This document shows positions 45,188-60,422 of a stretch of 64,000 nucleotides of DNA, piece after piece. Each line of letters begins with the position of its first letter. Position 1 is the first letter of the stretch. The translations under genes and the position numbers were made by a program. The stretch is from Amoebidium appalachense (Eukaryota > Ichthyosporea). Below the pieces are notes generated by a model. It did not search any database. It saw only the letters and a program-made list of their open reading frames with translations, and had not been told where the DNA came from. The stretch is from contig CAVNZM010000002.1 in the NCBI GenBank assembly GCA_963693365.1, positions 2,976,001 through 3,040,000 on the forward strand, in the 5' to 3' direction.

Positions 45188-47490
45188 TCCCCCCTGGTTG
45201 CGTGTGTCTGCACCCAGCCCGGGTCAAGAAAAACAACAGGAAGTTGAAGGGCAATACCTCAGTACAGTTACCGTGGCCCGGTGTGGCAAGGTAAATGCGC
45301 CACACCGCCACCGTGTGCGGCACCGTGCGGTGCACATGCTAGTAGTACTCGGGGGTGTGCGTGTGGGTGAAGTTTGTGTGTCAATATGGGTGTGTGTTGA
45401 CAATGTGCAACGGTTTGTGTGGCACCGTCACCATCGTTGCTTCATGTTGTGTGTATGTATGACTCAGTGTGTGTGTGTGTGACGTATACGGTGTGTACAC
45501 ATGCGTGTGTGTGCCGTGTGTGCATGAGTGTGTGGAAGGCATTAGTTGATGTGTCACGGTGTGTCTTTGTACATGCGTGACTAGCCTAGCTATAGGGGCG
45601 CGAACAGTGCATGTGCGCGCACGCAAGTGTGTCTGTGTGTATATATGTGTCACGGCCGTGTGTACACGTGCCTGAGCCCAAGGTTGAGTAGCGCACGAGC
45701 ATGCATATGGGGCCGTGGTGTGCTGGTGTTTTGTCATGTGGCGTGCATGCTGGCATGTAGGTGCCTACGGCACGGCAGGTGGCCCGATGTATCATGTTGC
45801 CCACCCATCGTGGTCTCCTCATGATCGGGTCAACACATGATAATCATGATGTCAACACATGCTTGACGTGCCCGTCTGCGATAAACAGTGGACTAGATTA
45901 GGTATTACCGTAAATACGAGTGCACCCCATCGGAGAATCATTATGAGGCCCTCAATGATAATGATGCTTCGGGTGTGCTCGTAATGATAGTACGACAATC
46001 CCGTTCAGAGGTTTGTGCACATGTACATGTTGGTAGTATGTTTTGAAATAAAGTACCAGTAAATAAGGTTTTGGAGAAGGAGAAGGTGGTTGCTGTGCTG
46101 AGCCTCGATAAACGCATATGCATAGCATGACGGACTCGTCCGATTTTGCACTTGCACGAGTCGGGCCTGGGGAGCCCACTTTCCGGGCTCGGCCCGCCCT
46201 TTGATTTGGTGCAATAGAGCCTCCGGGGTGAGCAATTTCGCTCACTTCGGAATCAAAGAAGATCTAGAACCGGAAATGGCCAGAAACATGGAGTGAGTGG
46301 GCTCGTTTCGAAGACATTCAGTAGTAGTTTGTTCGCCACCCCCGTTCAGCTTTGTTGGAGAAGCTGGGCCCTCAATGCCAAGTTCAAGGAAGTTCCAACA
46401 GGTTGTTCCGTCCAAGATCGACCGAGGGCCGTCATCTAAACTTCTCGTGCGTCCAAGATTGAATAGATACAGGGTGAGATTTTACTGCAGCATGCACTCA
46501 TCCTTCATTCAGTATTTATAGACACGCTTCACTCTTATTCCCCGTTCTTGTCCCGTGGTGTGCTTGTGCCAGTGTTTGCCTACATGTGTGGTTGCCATTC
46601 AAGACCGCCTCAGTTGCCAACGGCAAGAAGTGTGTGCGCGCGTTATGTTACATTTTTGCCTGCCTTATAAGGCAAGCCATTTGGAGCCACTGAGTGCCAA
46701 TGCTCTTACCCAAAACATGATTCTGTAAATTTAAAAAGAACCCCAAATTTGTACAATAAAAGCCCCATAGTATTGTAAAATGTTCCAAATTATCAAATCA
46801 CTGTGAATGCGTAAATATAGTTGGATTTATGGGAGGTGCGCGGTAAGCCAATCAGCGCAACACTCCTCGAAGTCGATACAGACAGTGGCTCGAGGAGACG
46901 AAGTGAGAAACGAACACACAAAAAAACGTAGCAGTTTTTAGAATCTGATGTGAGCACATCTTGTGTGAGAACACCTAGTTATAGGCTTGTTGTGAAAGTG
47001 CTTTAAGGCAAAGGCGTTTTGAGTGTGTAGTTTGTTGCTAGCAGCGAGAGAGTGCACGTAGGAGACTAGTCCGGTTTTAATCGTTGAAGATCTGGAGGAG
47101 TGAAAGCTCAGGGGGTATCAGGAAACTCGATGTGAAGGGGAGACATAGAGAAAATCTTTTATATATACCCACACCTGCCAGGACTAGGGGAAAAAAAATT
47201 CCGAGGTTCTACGGTTATATTAGCGCTCATGGGAATCAAGTAGAAACGTCTTAATAGCACCCACTACAGATCCTTTCTGCTCACCTTATTGAGAAGTGTT
47301 GCTGCGAAGCTTTCTCTGCCCTTCGCTTTGAGGTCCTATACTGTACTTGTATACGAAACAGGCCGACTCTGCAACTACGGAGATGCGGCGTTTGAGGCTC
47401 TAGGGGCCTATAACTGAATGAACTGCTTCTTCTTCTTTTTTTTTCAATTCATGTGGCTCTTGTTCCTCGATAATTTCCACGCACGTGAAC

Positions 47491-48010
47491 ATGGAAACCA
47501 ACCAACCCAACGCGAGCACTCTGGTAATCCACCACGAGGATGGAAATTTTCGAGAAGTGCCAAGTCCAGAACGCACGAAAACAGATGAAGTAGAACCAGC
47601 TCCCGTACATCATTTGGCACACACAGCAGCACCCGAGGTCACGGATGGTTCATGTGCGTTTAACGATGCACACGGGAATGCGACATCGCTTGCCGGATCA
47701 CGAAGTGTTGAAGGGAACACTTCTGCACCTCAGCACCACACACAACCCAACGAAGTTGAGGCTCATTTGACTGCTCTACAAACCAGTCATGCTAGCAACG
47801 TTGAGTGCACCACACCCTCGTCAGAAAGTGCAGGACCGGACTACCCACGTCTATCTGCTGTTGCTGCACATGGCGAAGTGTTATCAAACAGCCCACTTAG
47901 TTCACCAGAACCCCGAAGAACACTAGCAAGCAGACTAATAGGAGGGCAGGAGTCAGACGCCAGCTCAGAATGGTCTGACTCGGACGGCGCTTCTAAATCT
48001 GGCGATGAAG
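47491..48010 (+). CDS. RhoGEF exon 1
   Basis: ATG at 47491 (GAACATGGA), [18 protein letters not shown] to [17 protein letters not shown], ending phase 1 at GAAG/GTATTT. Ser/Glu/His-rich and disordered. Confidence 0.8.
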
Positions 48011-48928
48011 GTATTTTTTGGAAAATATCTGTCTATATTAACCAGGAATAACTGGGCTTTACCCGTACCAAAGTTTTTTTGGCTTCGCAGGATGCCTAGA
48101 GCTGGCTGAAGATGTCGAAGTTGCGCAATCTTATTTGTTTTCCACAGGACAAAGAAGAGCTCTACCTTCGAGGCCGATAAGTGTGATGGATTCTTTCGAT
48201 TTGACACATGAGTGTCTAAATCTCTCAAGAGCAAGTAAGTTCGCAAAACAATTCGCGTTTACTGCTGCAGTTTCTTGGGCATGGAGGTATCGGATAGGTC
48301 ATACAGACACCTTTTTTATGCCTTTTTATTTATTATTTATTTTGGTTTTTCTGTTTCGGTTCTGATCCTTTGTGTTGTATTAACATACCCAGTGTGTTTA
48401 AGCACAAAGTGCCAAACCCCCCCCCCTCCCCCCTTGCTTCCCCCAGCCCCCCCCCCCCCCCCCCGGGGTTAATGTGCCCTACTTATTATACATCCTGCCT
48501 GTGCTGTTTCATTTCTTATGTTGCAGTGAGCACATTCACACTTACAAGCTCATTGTGTTGTGACGTTAATGTAGACACCCCCAAAATGACCTCTAACCAA
48601 CCCCTTATTTGTGTTTGCAGGCAGCGAAGGAAACCAATCCACATCTTCGTTGCCACTTTCTCCCAGCGACAGTTCAGACGTTGAAGTGCATCAGCACATC
48701 ACCGACGTTGAGTCCCCGTCCTGGTCGATGGACTCACCATGCCTTCGCCAAAACACTGCTTCCATCGTTTTGGGCGACGATTTTGAGGTATGAAAGGCAT
48801 TTCGTGTGTTCACTGTTGCTATGTGTCTTGTGATTTGGGTTGAGAACGTGGTACGTCACGGTGGGTTTGATCATGTATGTATATTATTAAGTCTCAACAA
48901 ATTGTTTTCCTAGAAGGTTTGCATGCTT

Positions 48929-48967
<39 letters not shown>

Positions 48968-49303
48968 CTTCCTCCCCTCCCCCTCCTTCCCTACACGAAC
49001 TTGCAGTCACCTATTCGAACAGTCAAAAACATTGCTGTTGATGCATAAATGGTGCAGTGTGATGTTCAACCTATGGCTCCTCAGTCTCACATTGCTTCGT
49101 TCTGCAACTGTCACACACCCCCTTGCTGCATCTTTTTTTCTAACGACCCATTCCCCTTTTCTCTGTACATCAGGCCACACACGTGCCCACGTCATACCCA
49201 CTTGTCACCGATGATGAGCTGGACAGACCGGCTGCAGATGCATCAGTCCAAAACAACGCCAGTGCGAGGCAGGTGTTCTCTGTAAAACACGGATGGATTC
49301 TAA

Positions 49304-49338
<35 letters not shown>

Positions 49339-49612
49339 CCTTCCTCTCCTCGCTCCCCATTCACGCAAACACGCACTGTAACATGCAAACACGCGTGCAA
49401 CCACACATCCACACACACACATGCACACATGCACACATGCGCGCGTATGCGGGTACACACACACAACTCGCAGCCGGGCCTGGGCATGCACACATACCCA
49501 CAACAACACACACACACAGATGCACATGCACCAGCGCGCGCGCACACACACACACACACACACTCAAACACAGATAGATGCACACGCACACGCACACGCA
49601 CACGCACACGCG

Positions 49613-49672
<60 letters not shown>

Positions 49673-50095
49673 TGCCTCATACATGTACGCGCATAATGGC
49701 AACACACCTTATTGAGACCCAAATCCACACCCACCCATGCCCAGAGCCACAATTAAAGCCATAACCTCTACCATGTGCACATACGTTTTCCCATTCGGTG
49801 GTCAACACAAATTTTGCACATGTGAACAAGCTGCAGTCATCCAGTAGCATGGAGCAGCACTCATGGGGGCATGCACACACAGGCACACAAACAAAGCAGC
49901 ACACACATGTACATAGGAACAGACAGGGCCACTCAGGAAATGATACGTAAATGCATACATTCGTATGCACAATCACACATGCGTGCGCATGTACATACAC
50001 ACGGCATCTCAACACGCACACAGACGCACAGACACACCTGCACCCGCACACATACACACACGCGCGTGCGTGCATGCACGTGTGTGTGCGCGCGT

Positions 50096-50129
<34 letters not shown>

Positions 50130-50184
50130 GAACCACAAACACAGAAACACACAGACACACACACACGTGTGTGCGCCGCACACA

Positions 50185-50216
<32 letters not shown>

Positions 50217-50637
50217 TGCACGCACGCATACACACACACGTGCAGACACACATGCACACAGCCGTACATGCTCTCATATGCGTACGCTCACGTTACAGAA
50301 AAACACACACACATGTCCATGCACCTGCACGCATATGCACAAGCACACAAGCACATACACACACATAGAAGAGACGCACATCACCACATAAAAACTCATA
50401 CTGCAACAAACACGTGCGTAGTAAAGAGAACACGCAGACTAAAACAAGACCAACACTGCCGCATTTGACATGAAAACAAACCCACTGTTCACAGAAAATC
50501 TTTCTAGACACGTTTCTGTCCATGCAACCACCCTTTTTTGCCACAATTAGACACTGAACACGAATGCTTTACTGGCATGCGGCCTCAAAAAATGGTCCCA
50601 GCATTTTCTCACATCAATTCCTCCCTCCGTTGCCCCC

Positions 50638-50685
<48 letters not shown>

Positions 50686-53609
50686 CCCCACCCCCGCCCC
50701 CGCCCCCGCCCCCACCCCCAGTGTTGTCCTGTCTACACAGCTACATTACTGTTTCTGTTTTTCTTTTTTTTGTTTTTTTTTCCGGCCCGTTATTAGCTTC
50801 CGTCTCTCTGACCCTGCCCCCCCCCCTCCCCCCCCCCCCCCCCCCACCTCTCCTCTCAAACCCCCCCCCCCCCCCCCCCCTCCACAAAGACCCGGGCCCC
50901 CTCGAGGATGGGTTCTTTACGTGGTGCTTTGCAAAACTTACCTTGTGTAGTCTGTCGTGAATTACTACTTTCCACCCTGTCACACATTCTAACCCCCCCC
51001 CCCCCCCCACACACACACACACCTACTCCTTTGTCATAATGAATCTGTGCTTCACGGTGGATGACACAGCAAACCCCCCCCCCCCCCCCCCCCCCCCCCC
51101 TCTCCCCCTCTCTCCGACGGTGCAGATCACTGGTTGTTGAGCCCGACCCACCTCCCTTGGAGCCCAAAACACCCGAGAGCATTCTCCTCACGCCAGAGGA
51201 GCAGGAGGCAAAACGTAAAGAAGGTACGTCCCTTTTGTCCATTCAGTGCCTGCCTATCTTTTTGAATCCCCCCCCCCCCCCCCTCCCTCCCCCCTTCCCC
51301 CTCTCCCCCTCTCCCCCTTTCCACATGCATGTATGGTGCACCCCATCCCCCCCCCCCCCCCCCCCCACGCCTCATCCCCACATGCTTGCATTTTTACCGC
51401 ACCCTTCAAGAGGAGCACTAAGGCAACCCCCCTCACCTACCCATGTTCAAGTGAAACAGTATCTGAGTTGGGTTTCGTTAACGAGGTGAATAGGTCGAAA
51501 CTCGGGTACTGTGGATGACGTGGGCCCCCCCTGAGGATGGGCTCTGCTTATTATGCATACTCTTTATGTATGGCTTGCATTCTGCATCGTGTTATCCGTT
51601 TGTTCTTGTGTACTTCGTACTTTTTGACTCATTCAAACCCCCCCATTGAATCTCATGATGTTTTGCAACCCCCTGTGATGTTTTGTATTTCGTCCTTTGG
51701 TGTCTCCTCCATACTTCCAACCCTCTAATCCATACATCCCCCCTGCACCCCCCCCCCCCCCCTCACCCCGCCGCGGACGCCTCTGTGCTCAATATCTTCT
51801 GCAGAGCAAGAAATGGAGGAGAAATGGAATGCATCACATGGCTACAGCAAGGAGAACTGGGAGAAGGAGAAGAAACGAACCCTAAGAAAAATGTTTTCAA
51901 AGGGGGCACTGCAACAGCACAACGTGAAGCAGGTCACGAGACTGCAGGTGGGCTGGGTACAAACATGGGTTGGGTTGGGGTAATGTTCATCGTTGTTCGC
52001 CTCCTATCATGCCTTTGCGTGTCTGTTTGTGTATGTGTGTGTGTGTGTGTGTGTTGGGGTGGGGGAGGAGGGGAAAAGAGAGGGGAGGAGGGAGGAGGAG
52101 GGGAGGGGGTTGGGGGGTTGGGTATGATTGTGTGTGTGTTTTCAAGCGAGTGTGCATGTAGAGCCCCTTGTTCAAATTCGTGTGTGGGTTGGCGAGTGAA
52201 TGATGTGTGTGACGGGATGCATACATGAGTGTGTGGAGGGTGGGCAGCTGGGTGGGTCGGACGAAGTGGGTTTGGGGCTGTTGGGGAAGGAGGAAAGAGG
52301 GGGGGTAGGGGGAGGGGGAAGGGCGGAGGGGGAGACAGTCGTGCACACGTGTGTTTGAGTTTTCGTGTGTTTATGTGCCTGTATCAGCGACGGTGTGTTA
52401 TCTCGCACACACGTGTGTGTCCATATGTGTGTGTGTTTGTGTAAACTGATATCTATTGTAAGCCTACGCCGTCAAAAGTACGTTGATAATGGGAGAGAAA
52501 CGAGGGCGGATATTGAATTTACAGGCGTGGGTACAGCCGGAAGAGCTGGGCACAATAAACAACAGAAATCCTGAACGCAAATGGGTGCTTTTAGGATACA
52601 GCCACACACATGCAAGCTGGAAAAAGAACACTATGTGCAGTTACTGATATTTCCTTTTTTGCCCTCCTGCAGAGTATTTCGAAGAAGAAAGCACAGTCAG
52701 TCAGCTCGACAGACAGCCGGCCTGTTTCTGTTTCTATGCGACCACGGCCAAAGATCGACCCCTCTGTGGTGCGTTTTTTTCCCTTTGCTTAGTGTACCGT
52801 TGAAAAGAAAGATACTTCCTCTACTTATATACTTCAATCTAATTGTTGCATACACCCTGACTCCATTGGTCTTTTGATCGGCAGTGGTTGTGTTCAAACC
52901 CCAACCATACCCTCACTAACTCCCTACCGTTGAAAGACTGTTGTTCTTGAATGTATCTTGATTCAGGATGTGCAGGGGGGAGCAATGCAAGCTGTTAGTG
53001 CGTGTGAAAAGGCAGGCTGGTGGGGTGTTGTAATCACTATATGCAGTTTTTGGCATTCAGTCAAACATTCTTCTCTTTTCCCATGACTCACATGTGCACA
53101 CAGACCGACTAAACACATCTGCACATACACCCACAGATATCGAAACGTGCATACACATGCACCAAAACACACAGATATACACATGCACACCTACACGCAC
53201 ACCGTACACACATGCATAAGCGTATGCATGCAAAGCACGCAACACAAAAGAGCACATGCTCGTGCCCACACAAACATGGAGACACACATTCCACACACAT
53301 GCACGCACCTGCGCAGGCGCGCGCACGTGCAAACATGCGGACACACACACACCGTGGCACATACACACACACACACACAGGCAGGCACGCGCGCATGAAC
53401 ACCTACCAGCTACTGAGGCGGTGTCTCCTTTCTTTTTTTTTTTTTTTTTTTTTACTGCCGCCTGAGTAGATGTTAAAACGTCGCACGTGCGGCAACACGT
53501 CAGTACGTGTTAGCATTAACACCTATGTGTGAGCCCACACGGCCGAGCAATTTCACAAACACATACACAGAGAGACACACACACTCAAGCGGGCACACGC
53601 GCACGCGCG

Positions 53610-53684
<75 letters not shown>

Positions 53685-55759
53685 ACACATACACAAGTAA
53701 ATCCACCTACTCATATGCACACACACACCTGCACTCTCTGATCATTCCTCGGCCCTTGACACACGCAGGCTGCAACAAGAATACAGAAAATCTACCGGGG
53801 ACACACAGCACGGAAAGCCTATAAGAGAATCAGTAAGTGTCCTTTAGAACCAACATTAGACACGTGATAGGACACGTGTGTGCTTTCGTCTAACTATGCC
53901 CTTGCATTGTGCGACCACCATCAATAGGATACTTTCAACTTGATTATGGCAGTAGCAAGAAAACGGTGTGCATGTAAGCGTGTGTACGTGTGCATGTAAA
54001 GAGTGGGTGGTGTCGGTTTCTGTGTTGTGGTGGTAGTGGTGGTACATGGGGTGGGTGTTTGGGAAGGGTGGGGGGAGGGGGGGGGGGGGGGGGGGGGGAG
54101 AGGGGGTTTGTAGAAAAGGAGGAAGAGAGCTGGATTAGAGGAGTGAGGGGGGGGGGGGGGGGGGAGGGGGGCAGGAGGGGGGTACCGGGAGGGGTAGGCT
54201 CGCAAATGGCCTCCTGTAGAACCATTTGCTGAACACATGCCTACAGTCCGGCGAGGGTTTGTTGTTCGGGAGCTGTTGGACACGGAGCAATCCTACGTAA
54301 AGCTGCTCCGCATCCTGTACCAGGTTCGATACCGCCTCCTCTCCCCCCCTCTCCCCCCTCACTCCCCATCCCCTCCCCCTATTTGATAAACCCTCCGCGC
54401 CCCTTTGCCTCCACCCCCATTACCATCCTCTTTTCTTTCCGACCATAAGTGCACGTATAAACACAGCACGTATGCTTTGCCCCCCCCCCCCCCCCCCCCC
54501 TCCCCAAACACCCACCCACCCACCCACCCAACCATCCACATCCACACATATAAGCAGGCGGACGCACGTGAATGCAAGCATATCGCCGTGCCTATGTGGA
54601 CATATGCATGTGCACAGTCTGATGCGCACATTGAAACCCACGGAAGTCGACTCATGAGCACACACACACACGCTCACGTGCACACACACAAGCACACATT
54701 CGCACGCGCACGCACGCACTCACGCAAGCACGAACACACTCATGCACACAAGCAAGCATGCACACACACAACACACGCACACACACACACACACACACAC
54801 ACGCAGACACACACGTACACACACACCCACACCCACACCCACCCACCCACCCACACAAACATAAACACACCCTTACGCCCTTACACCGTCACACCCTCAA
54901 ATCCTCCCCTCCCCCCCCCTCCCCCCCCCCCCCCCACCCCCCCCCCCCCCCCCCCCCCCCTTCTGCCTGCACGCCTAAGTTCTTTGATTTTGGATTTCCC
55001 ACTTTTGTGACGTTTGTTGATGCTCTTTGTTGTCTCCTCCATATTTCCAACCCTCTAACGCATACATCCCCCCCCCCCCCCCCAACCTCCCCCACGCCCC
55101 CCCACCACTACCCCACCCTCACCCCTGCCGGCGCTCCTTCCTCCCGCTCCCATCCCGCCCCCAGCCTCCCTGTAACTCTAGTTCCTGCAGATGTGAATAC
55201 ACCATAATTGTCTGTGTCGTTTTGACGGGCAAAACCAAGCCTATATTTAGGTAAATGACATCGAATGAAATGTGAACACAGTTTTTCCAATGAGCATAGA
55301 AATGCCAAAACATTTTGCTATTAGCGCCAACCAGTGCCAGGCACCGCAAATCATCCCCCATCAGTGCTGACTCGTGCTAATCGAGGCTAATCGGTACCAA
55401 TCAGCCCTTATCGGTGCTAATCGGTGTCCATTAATAATAAGAATTTCTATTTATGTGGTGCTTACACATGGTCTGTTCAACAGTGGTACATTAAGCCTCT
55501 GACGACGGGGGCCATGCAAACACACGAATACATCGTGCCGGTCATCTCCATGGGTGAGATCGAGGCCATATTTTCAAGGGCAACGGAAATATACGACGTG
55601 CATAGAGGTGTGTAGCAATTAAAGTGTCTTTGTACTTGCCCACCCAGAGTGGGAAAATGGGCTGTTCAAAGCAATGGAAAGTGAGTGGCGCTGGTGATTG
55701 GTGGTTGTTTGGTGGTGTTGGTGATTGCCGGAGGGGGAGCTGCCGAGCCGGGGAGGGGA

Positions 55760-55793
<34 letters not shown>

Positions 55794-56058
55794 AGGGGAG
55801 GAGGGGAGGGGAGAGAAGGGGGGGGGGGGAGAAAGGGGTGTGGAGGGGGGACTACAAAACCATGCATGATATTGAGGGAAGATGGGCTGTGTGGGTGGGT
55901 GCGGGGTAGAGGGGCTATGAGAGGCAATATCTTGGATTACAAAGGGTGTGGGGAGAAAGCATAAGAATCCTTTCATTGACAAATAGTAAGAGCTGCTCGT
56001 TTTTGTGTTTGATTGTGCGTGTGTATGTGTGTGTCCGTGTGCCTGTGCACCTGTGTAC

Positions 56059-56110
<52 letters not shown>

Positions 56111-56353
56111 GGGATGATATGATGATCATGCAGAAACTGAACCTTGTCGATCTCTCAAAGAAAAATGCCGGAATAAGTTTATTGCCTTTTTACCCACCAA
56201 GGATTATGGCCCTGCTTGAAACTAATCTCATCTGCTATTGCACAGAGTTGCTGGAGAAGATGCAGGACCGGTTTGACCACTGGCACAGAGAGCAGCTGCT
56301 TGGCGACCTGTTTCTGAACATGGTGCGTGCACGTGACCGGATAAGCCGCTTAA

Positions 56354-56387
<34 letters not shown>

Positions 56388-57040
56388 CCCCCTTCCTCCA
56401 ACTCCTCTTGCTCCTTCGCCCCCCTCCCCCCCCCCCCTCCCCCCCCCCCCCCCCTGGCCCCCCGCTTCTGTTTGTTGTTTAGTGATTGGAATTGGGGAGG
56501 GGGAAATTGGTTAGGTGTGTTGGTGGGTGGGTGGGTTGGGGGGAGGGGGGGAGGTAATCTTCTGCAGTCTTCCGCAACATCTAGTCTGAATGATGGGGGA
56601 AAGAGGTATTTGCAGAGGAAGTGGACGGCTTAAGGCATACATCACATGCAGACCATTACAGCCTATAACTGGAAAGGGTGGTGATGATGGCGGCGGCGGC
56701 GGCGGCGGCGATGGTGGTGGTGTCTGTGTGTATCTGTGTGTGGGGTGGGGAGGGAAGGGGGGGGGGGGGGGGGGGGGGAAGGTGAACATTACAGCTGGGC
56801 TCGGCAAAACTATTTTCATCGTTAACCATCAAGACATCACCTTTCTGACCTGTATGCACGTGCCCCCTGTGCAGACATCCACACACATGGACGTGTACAC
56901 TTCATACGTCAACAACTACGACTACAGCACAGAGACACTCAATGCCCTCAGGACTCAGGGCCACTTCAAGAAGTTCTTGGATGTGTGTTGATACATTCCC
57001 CCCCCCCCCACCCCCCGGGGGCCCCCTTGCCCCCTTCCCC

Positions 57041-57084
<44 letters not shown>

Positions 57085-57227
57085 CTCGGCCCCCCCCCTG
57101 AGGATGGTCTCTGCTTTTATGTATACTCTTTTTGTGTGTGGTTTGCACTCTGCATCGTGTTGTCCGTTTTTTATGTATGATACTACGTACTTTATGACAC
57201 ATCCCCCCCCCCCCCCCCCCCCCCCCC

Positions 57228-57305
<78 letters not shown>

Positions 57306-57719
57306 CCCCACCTTCCCCCCGGCTGTTTCCCCTATTTATCCGTCTGTTTATGCCACTCGATAACGAGATTCTTGTGCATGGGGTGTTTAGGTACTGCAGT
57401 GCACGAGTGTACCATAATATGTATAACAGTTGTGCGTGAGGAGGTGGGTTTCTGTCTCGTGACGTATAACTATCATCTAACCTAAACCAGCTATTGTTCC
57501 ATTCACACATTCTCAATTTGATGCACGGTGTGGTACCATATATCTTTCTAGTGGCCTAATCTCATAACCGCATTTACAGGATCGGCGAGAGTTTCATGGC
57601 ATCCGTGACGATCTGAGCGATCTTCTTATTGCTCCCGTCCAGAGAATACCACGCTACAGTTTGCTGTTGGAGGTATTCACATTGTTAATTCTGTGGCCCT
57701 TTGCCCTTGTTCTTCTGCG

Positions 57720-57781
<62 letters not shown>

Positions 57782-58653
57782 ACAAACACCGCCACCGCCG
57801 TGTCCTCCCTAATTCTCACCACCTCAAGGTATACTTCATTCAAAACCTTCAAACATTTGTCACTTATTGTATGTTGATGAAAAGAGATTAAGGATACGTT
57901 ATATGACCGAGAAACGCCGACCACCCAACCAATTTATCACATGGCCAACATATCTAACCCTGTAATTCTGCAGCAAACCAATATGCCGACCACCCAATAT
58001 ATCCCATGATCCACATATCTAACCTTGTAACTCCACAGCAAATCCTCAAGTTCACACCGCGCACACACCCCGACTACGACAACCTTAACAAAGCACTGGT
58101 GACGATCAAGGGGGTAGCTGAGGGCATCAACGAGAGGAAACGGTCCAAGCAGCTGGTCGAGGAACTGGCGACTAAGATTACAGGCACAAACGAGGTGCGT
58201 GCTAAAAAACACATGTGTGATGGTCTAGTGAGATGTTTTTTGTAAAGAGAATGAAACGGGTTAAAAAGGGATGGGAAAATATCCAGTTTAGTGCAGTCCC
58301 TGCCTCCTTCCCCCCCCCCCCCCCCCCCCCCTCCCCCCGGGCGCCCATAAACGTATCATCCACAAGAACCAAAACAATCCCCACCTCCCCGCTCTCCACC
58401 ACCTCTCCACTGTTGTGTTTTTCCTTGATTGTTTTCGATTAAAAGTTTATACCCACCCTCACACACCCACTGACACTCACATACCCCACCTCCTCCCCCC
58501 CCCACCAACACCACAACACCCACACCCACACCCAAACCCACCCCACACATACCCCCCCCCCTTCCCCTCCCTCCTCCTCAAACGCCCCTCCCCCAACACA
58601 CACACACACACAAAAGCGCAAATGTACACGCACACGTAGGCCCACGCAAGCCC

Positions 58654-58697
<44 letters not shown>

Positions 58698-59057
58698 AAA
58701 AGAAAAATAAAAAAAAAGAAGAAGAAGAAGAAAAGGAAAGGAAACACCCACACCCACACCCACCCTCCCACCCACCCACCCACACCCACCCACCCACCCA
58801 CCCACCCACACACTCTCACCCACATGCACAGCCCATAGCCATAGTCAGCCGCTACATGGTGCTTGCCTCGGACATGCTCGAGGTGTCCCGTGCAAAGCTG
58901 CGCCGGCTGTTCCTGATGAATGACGTCATCCTGTGCACCACACCGTTCACCCCATGGTCCTTCCTCGGCAGGGACAAGAACGCTAATGCAAAGGTAACAT
59001 TCTAGTACCTCTCCCCCCTCCCCTCCCCCTCCTGCTTTCCTTATTCCTTCCTCATCC

Positions 59058-59092
<35 letters not shown>

Positions 59093-59455
59093 CGCCCCCC
59101 CCCTCATCCCTCTTCCCCCCTCGCTCCATCCCTCCCCCCTCCGCTCTATTAACCACCATGTACCCGTCAAAATGTTGTGGTTTGTGGTTATATCTGGTGC
59201 GAAAGACACGTGTTGGTGGTTCTGTTGCTCAAGATCCCCCCCCCCCCCCCCCCCCCCTGCAGATCAACTACCAGTACAAGTTCATGGTGCCCATCACCGA
59301 ATGTGACGTCAGTGTGGCCGAGGTCACCAAGCAGTCCATACGCGTACAGACAATGTCCCAGGCTAACGGTACGTGTGTGTGTGTGTGGGTGTGTGTGTTG
59401 GTGTGCATGTCTGTGTGGATGTGGGTGCGTGTGGGTGAGGGTGGGTGGGTGGGTG

Positions 59456-59515
<60 letters not shown>

Positions 59516-60391
59516 AGCACACACACATATGCACACACACACATGCACACACACACACATGCACACATGTACACGCACACGCGCGTGCACGCAAATCATA
59601 CACATCACACACCCACACAGCACCCATCCCCCCACCCACCCAACCACACATACAACAACACACCTAAACGTAGACACACACACACCCAACTTCTCCAATA
59701 AGACTCCCGTGGATTCCTTAATTTTTGTTTGCTGCAGCTATATAAATCTGTGTGATGTTTCGCAGAATAGAAGGGTGTTTAGTGTCGTTCGTGTACGTGT
59801 GTGTCTGGGGAAGGCGGCGGGAAGGGGGGGGGGGGGGGGGGGGGAGCGTACGGGACCATAATAAGGTAAAGCTGCTGCTGTCTATCTGATGTATTGGATG
59901 GAGGGGTGATAAAGCAAGTGAAAAAAGAGCACCAAAAAAGGGTCGTGTTTAGGGGCGGAAAGGGGGTGGGGGGAAGTGAGTTGGGAGGGGAAGTTAAGTA
60001 TAAGCTGGTGTGGTGATGATGGTAAAAGTCAGAAGTTTACACAAGTATTGCATTTTTATGTATTGACCCTCTTCTTTTTGCCTTTCCTCCACAGCCAACT
60101 ACGGGTTTCCTGTTGTGATCAAGGCACTTGTCCAGGACAAGCCGGAGACGTTTGTGTTTCTGATGAAGTCCGAGAAGGAGAGGTCCCTGTGGATCGACAA
60201 GGTCGCTGCTCTGAAATCCGCAGGTAGGGGTTTTTCGAGTTTATTTGTCCCCCCCCCCCCCCAAAAAAAAAAAAAACAAAAAAAAAAACGACCACCACCA
60301 CTGTTGCATACTTTGCGGCACGTTCTTGTCATGCCCACCCGCAAGGTGTTCTCAGTTGTATATGCTTTTTTTTTTCGTGCGGCGTAACACA

Positions 60392-60422
<31 letters not shown>

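Larger units (their letters stand above)
49273..51125 (+). repeat. RhoGEF intron(s) 4: CA arrays and poly(C)
   Basis: Poly(C) at 49305-49337, CA/CG-rich alternating DNA at 49370-49670 and 49990-50350, a long poly(C) with CCCCCG units at 50639-50720, poly(C) at 50836-50845 and 50862-50880, an interspersed repeat at 50904-51009, and poly(C) at 51075-51100. A missing coding exon must lie here. Confidence 0.8.

Noticed and set aside
46297-46521. 75-codon plus-strand frame upstream of the RhoGEF gene
   Set aside because: No homology or splice link to the RhoGEF start; probably 5' flanking sequence.
53507-53824. Open frame covering the IQ exon region (ending with [15 protein letters not shown])
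   Set aside because: It reads the exon in the wrong frame; the frame in phase with exons 7 and 9 gives the IQ motif.
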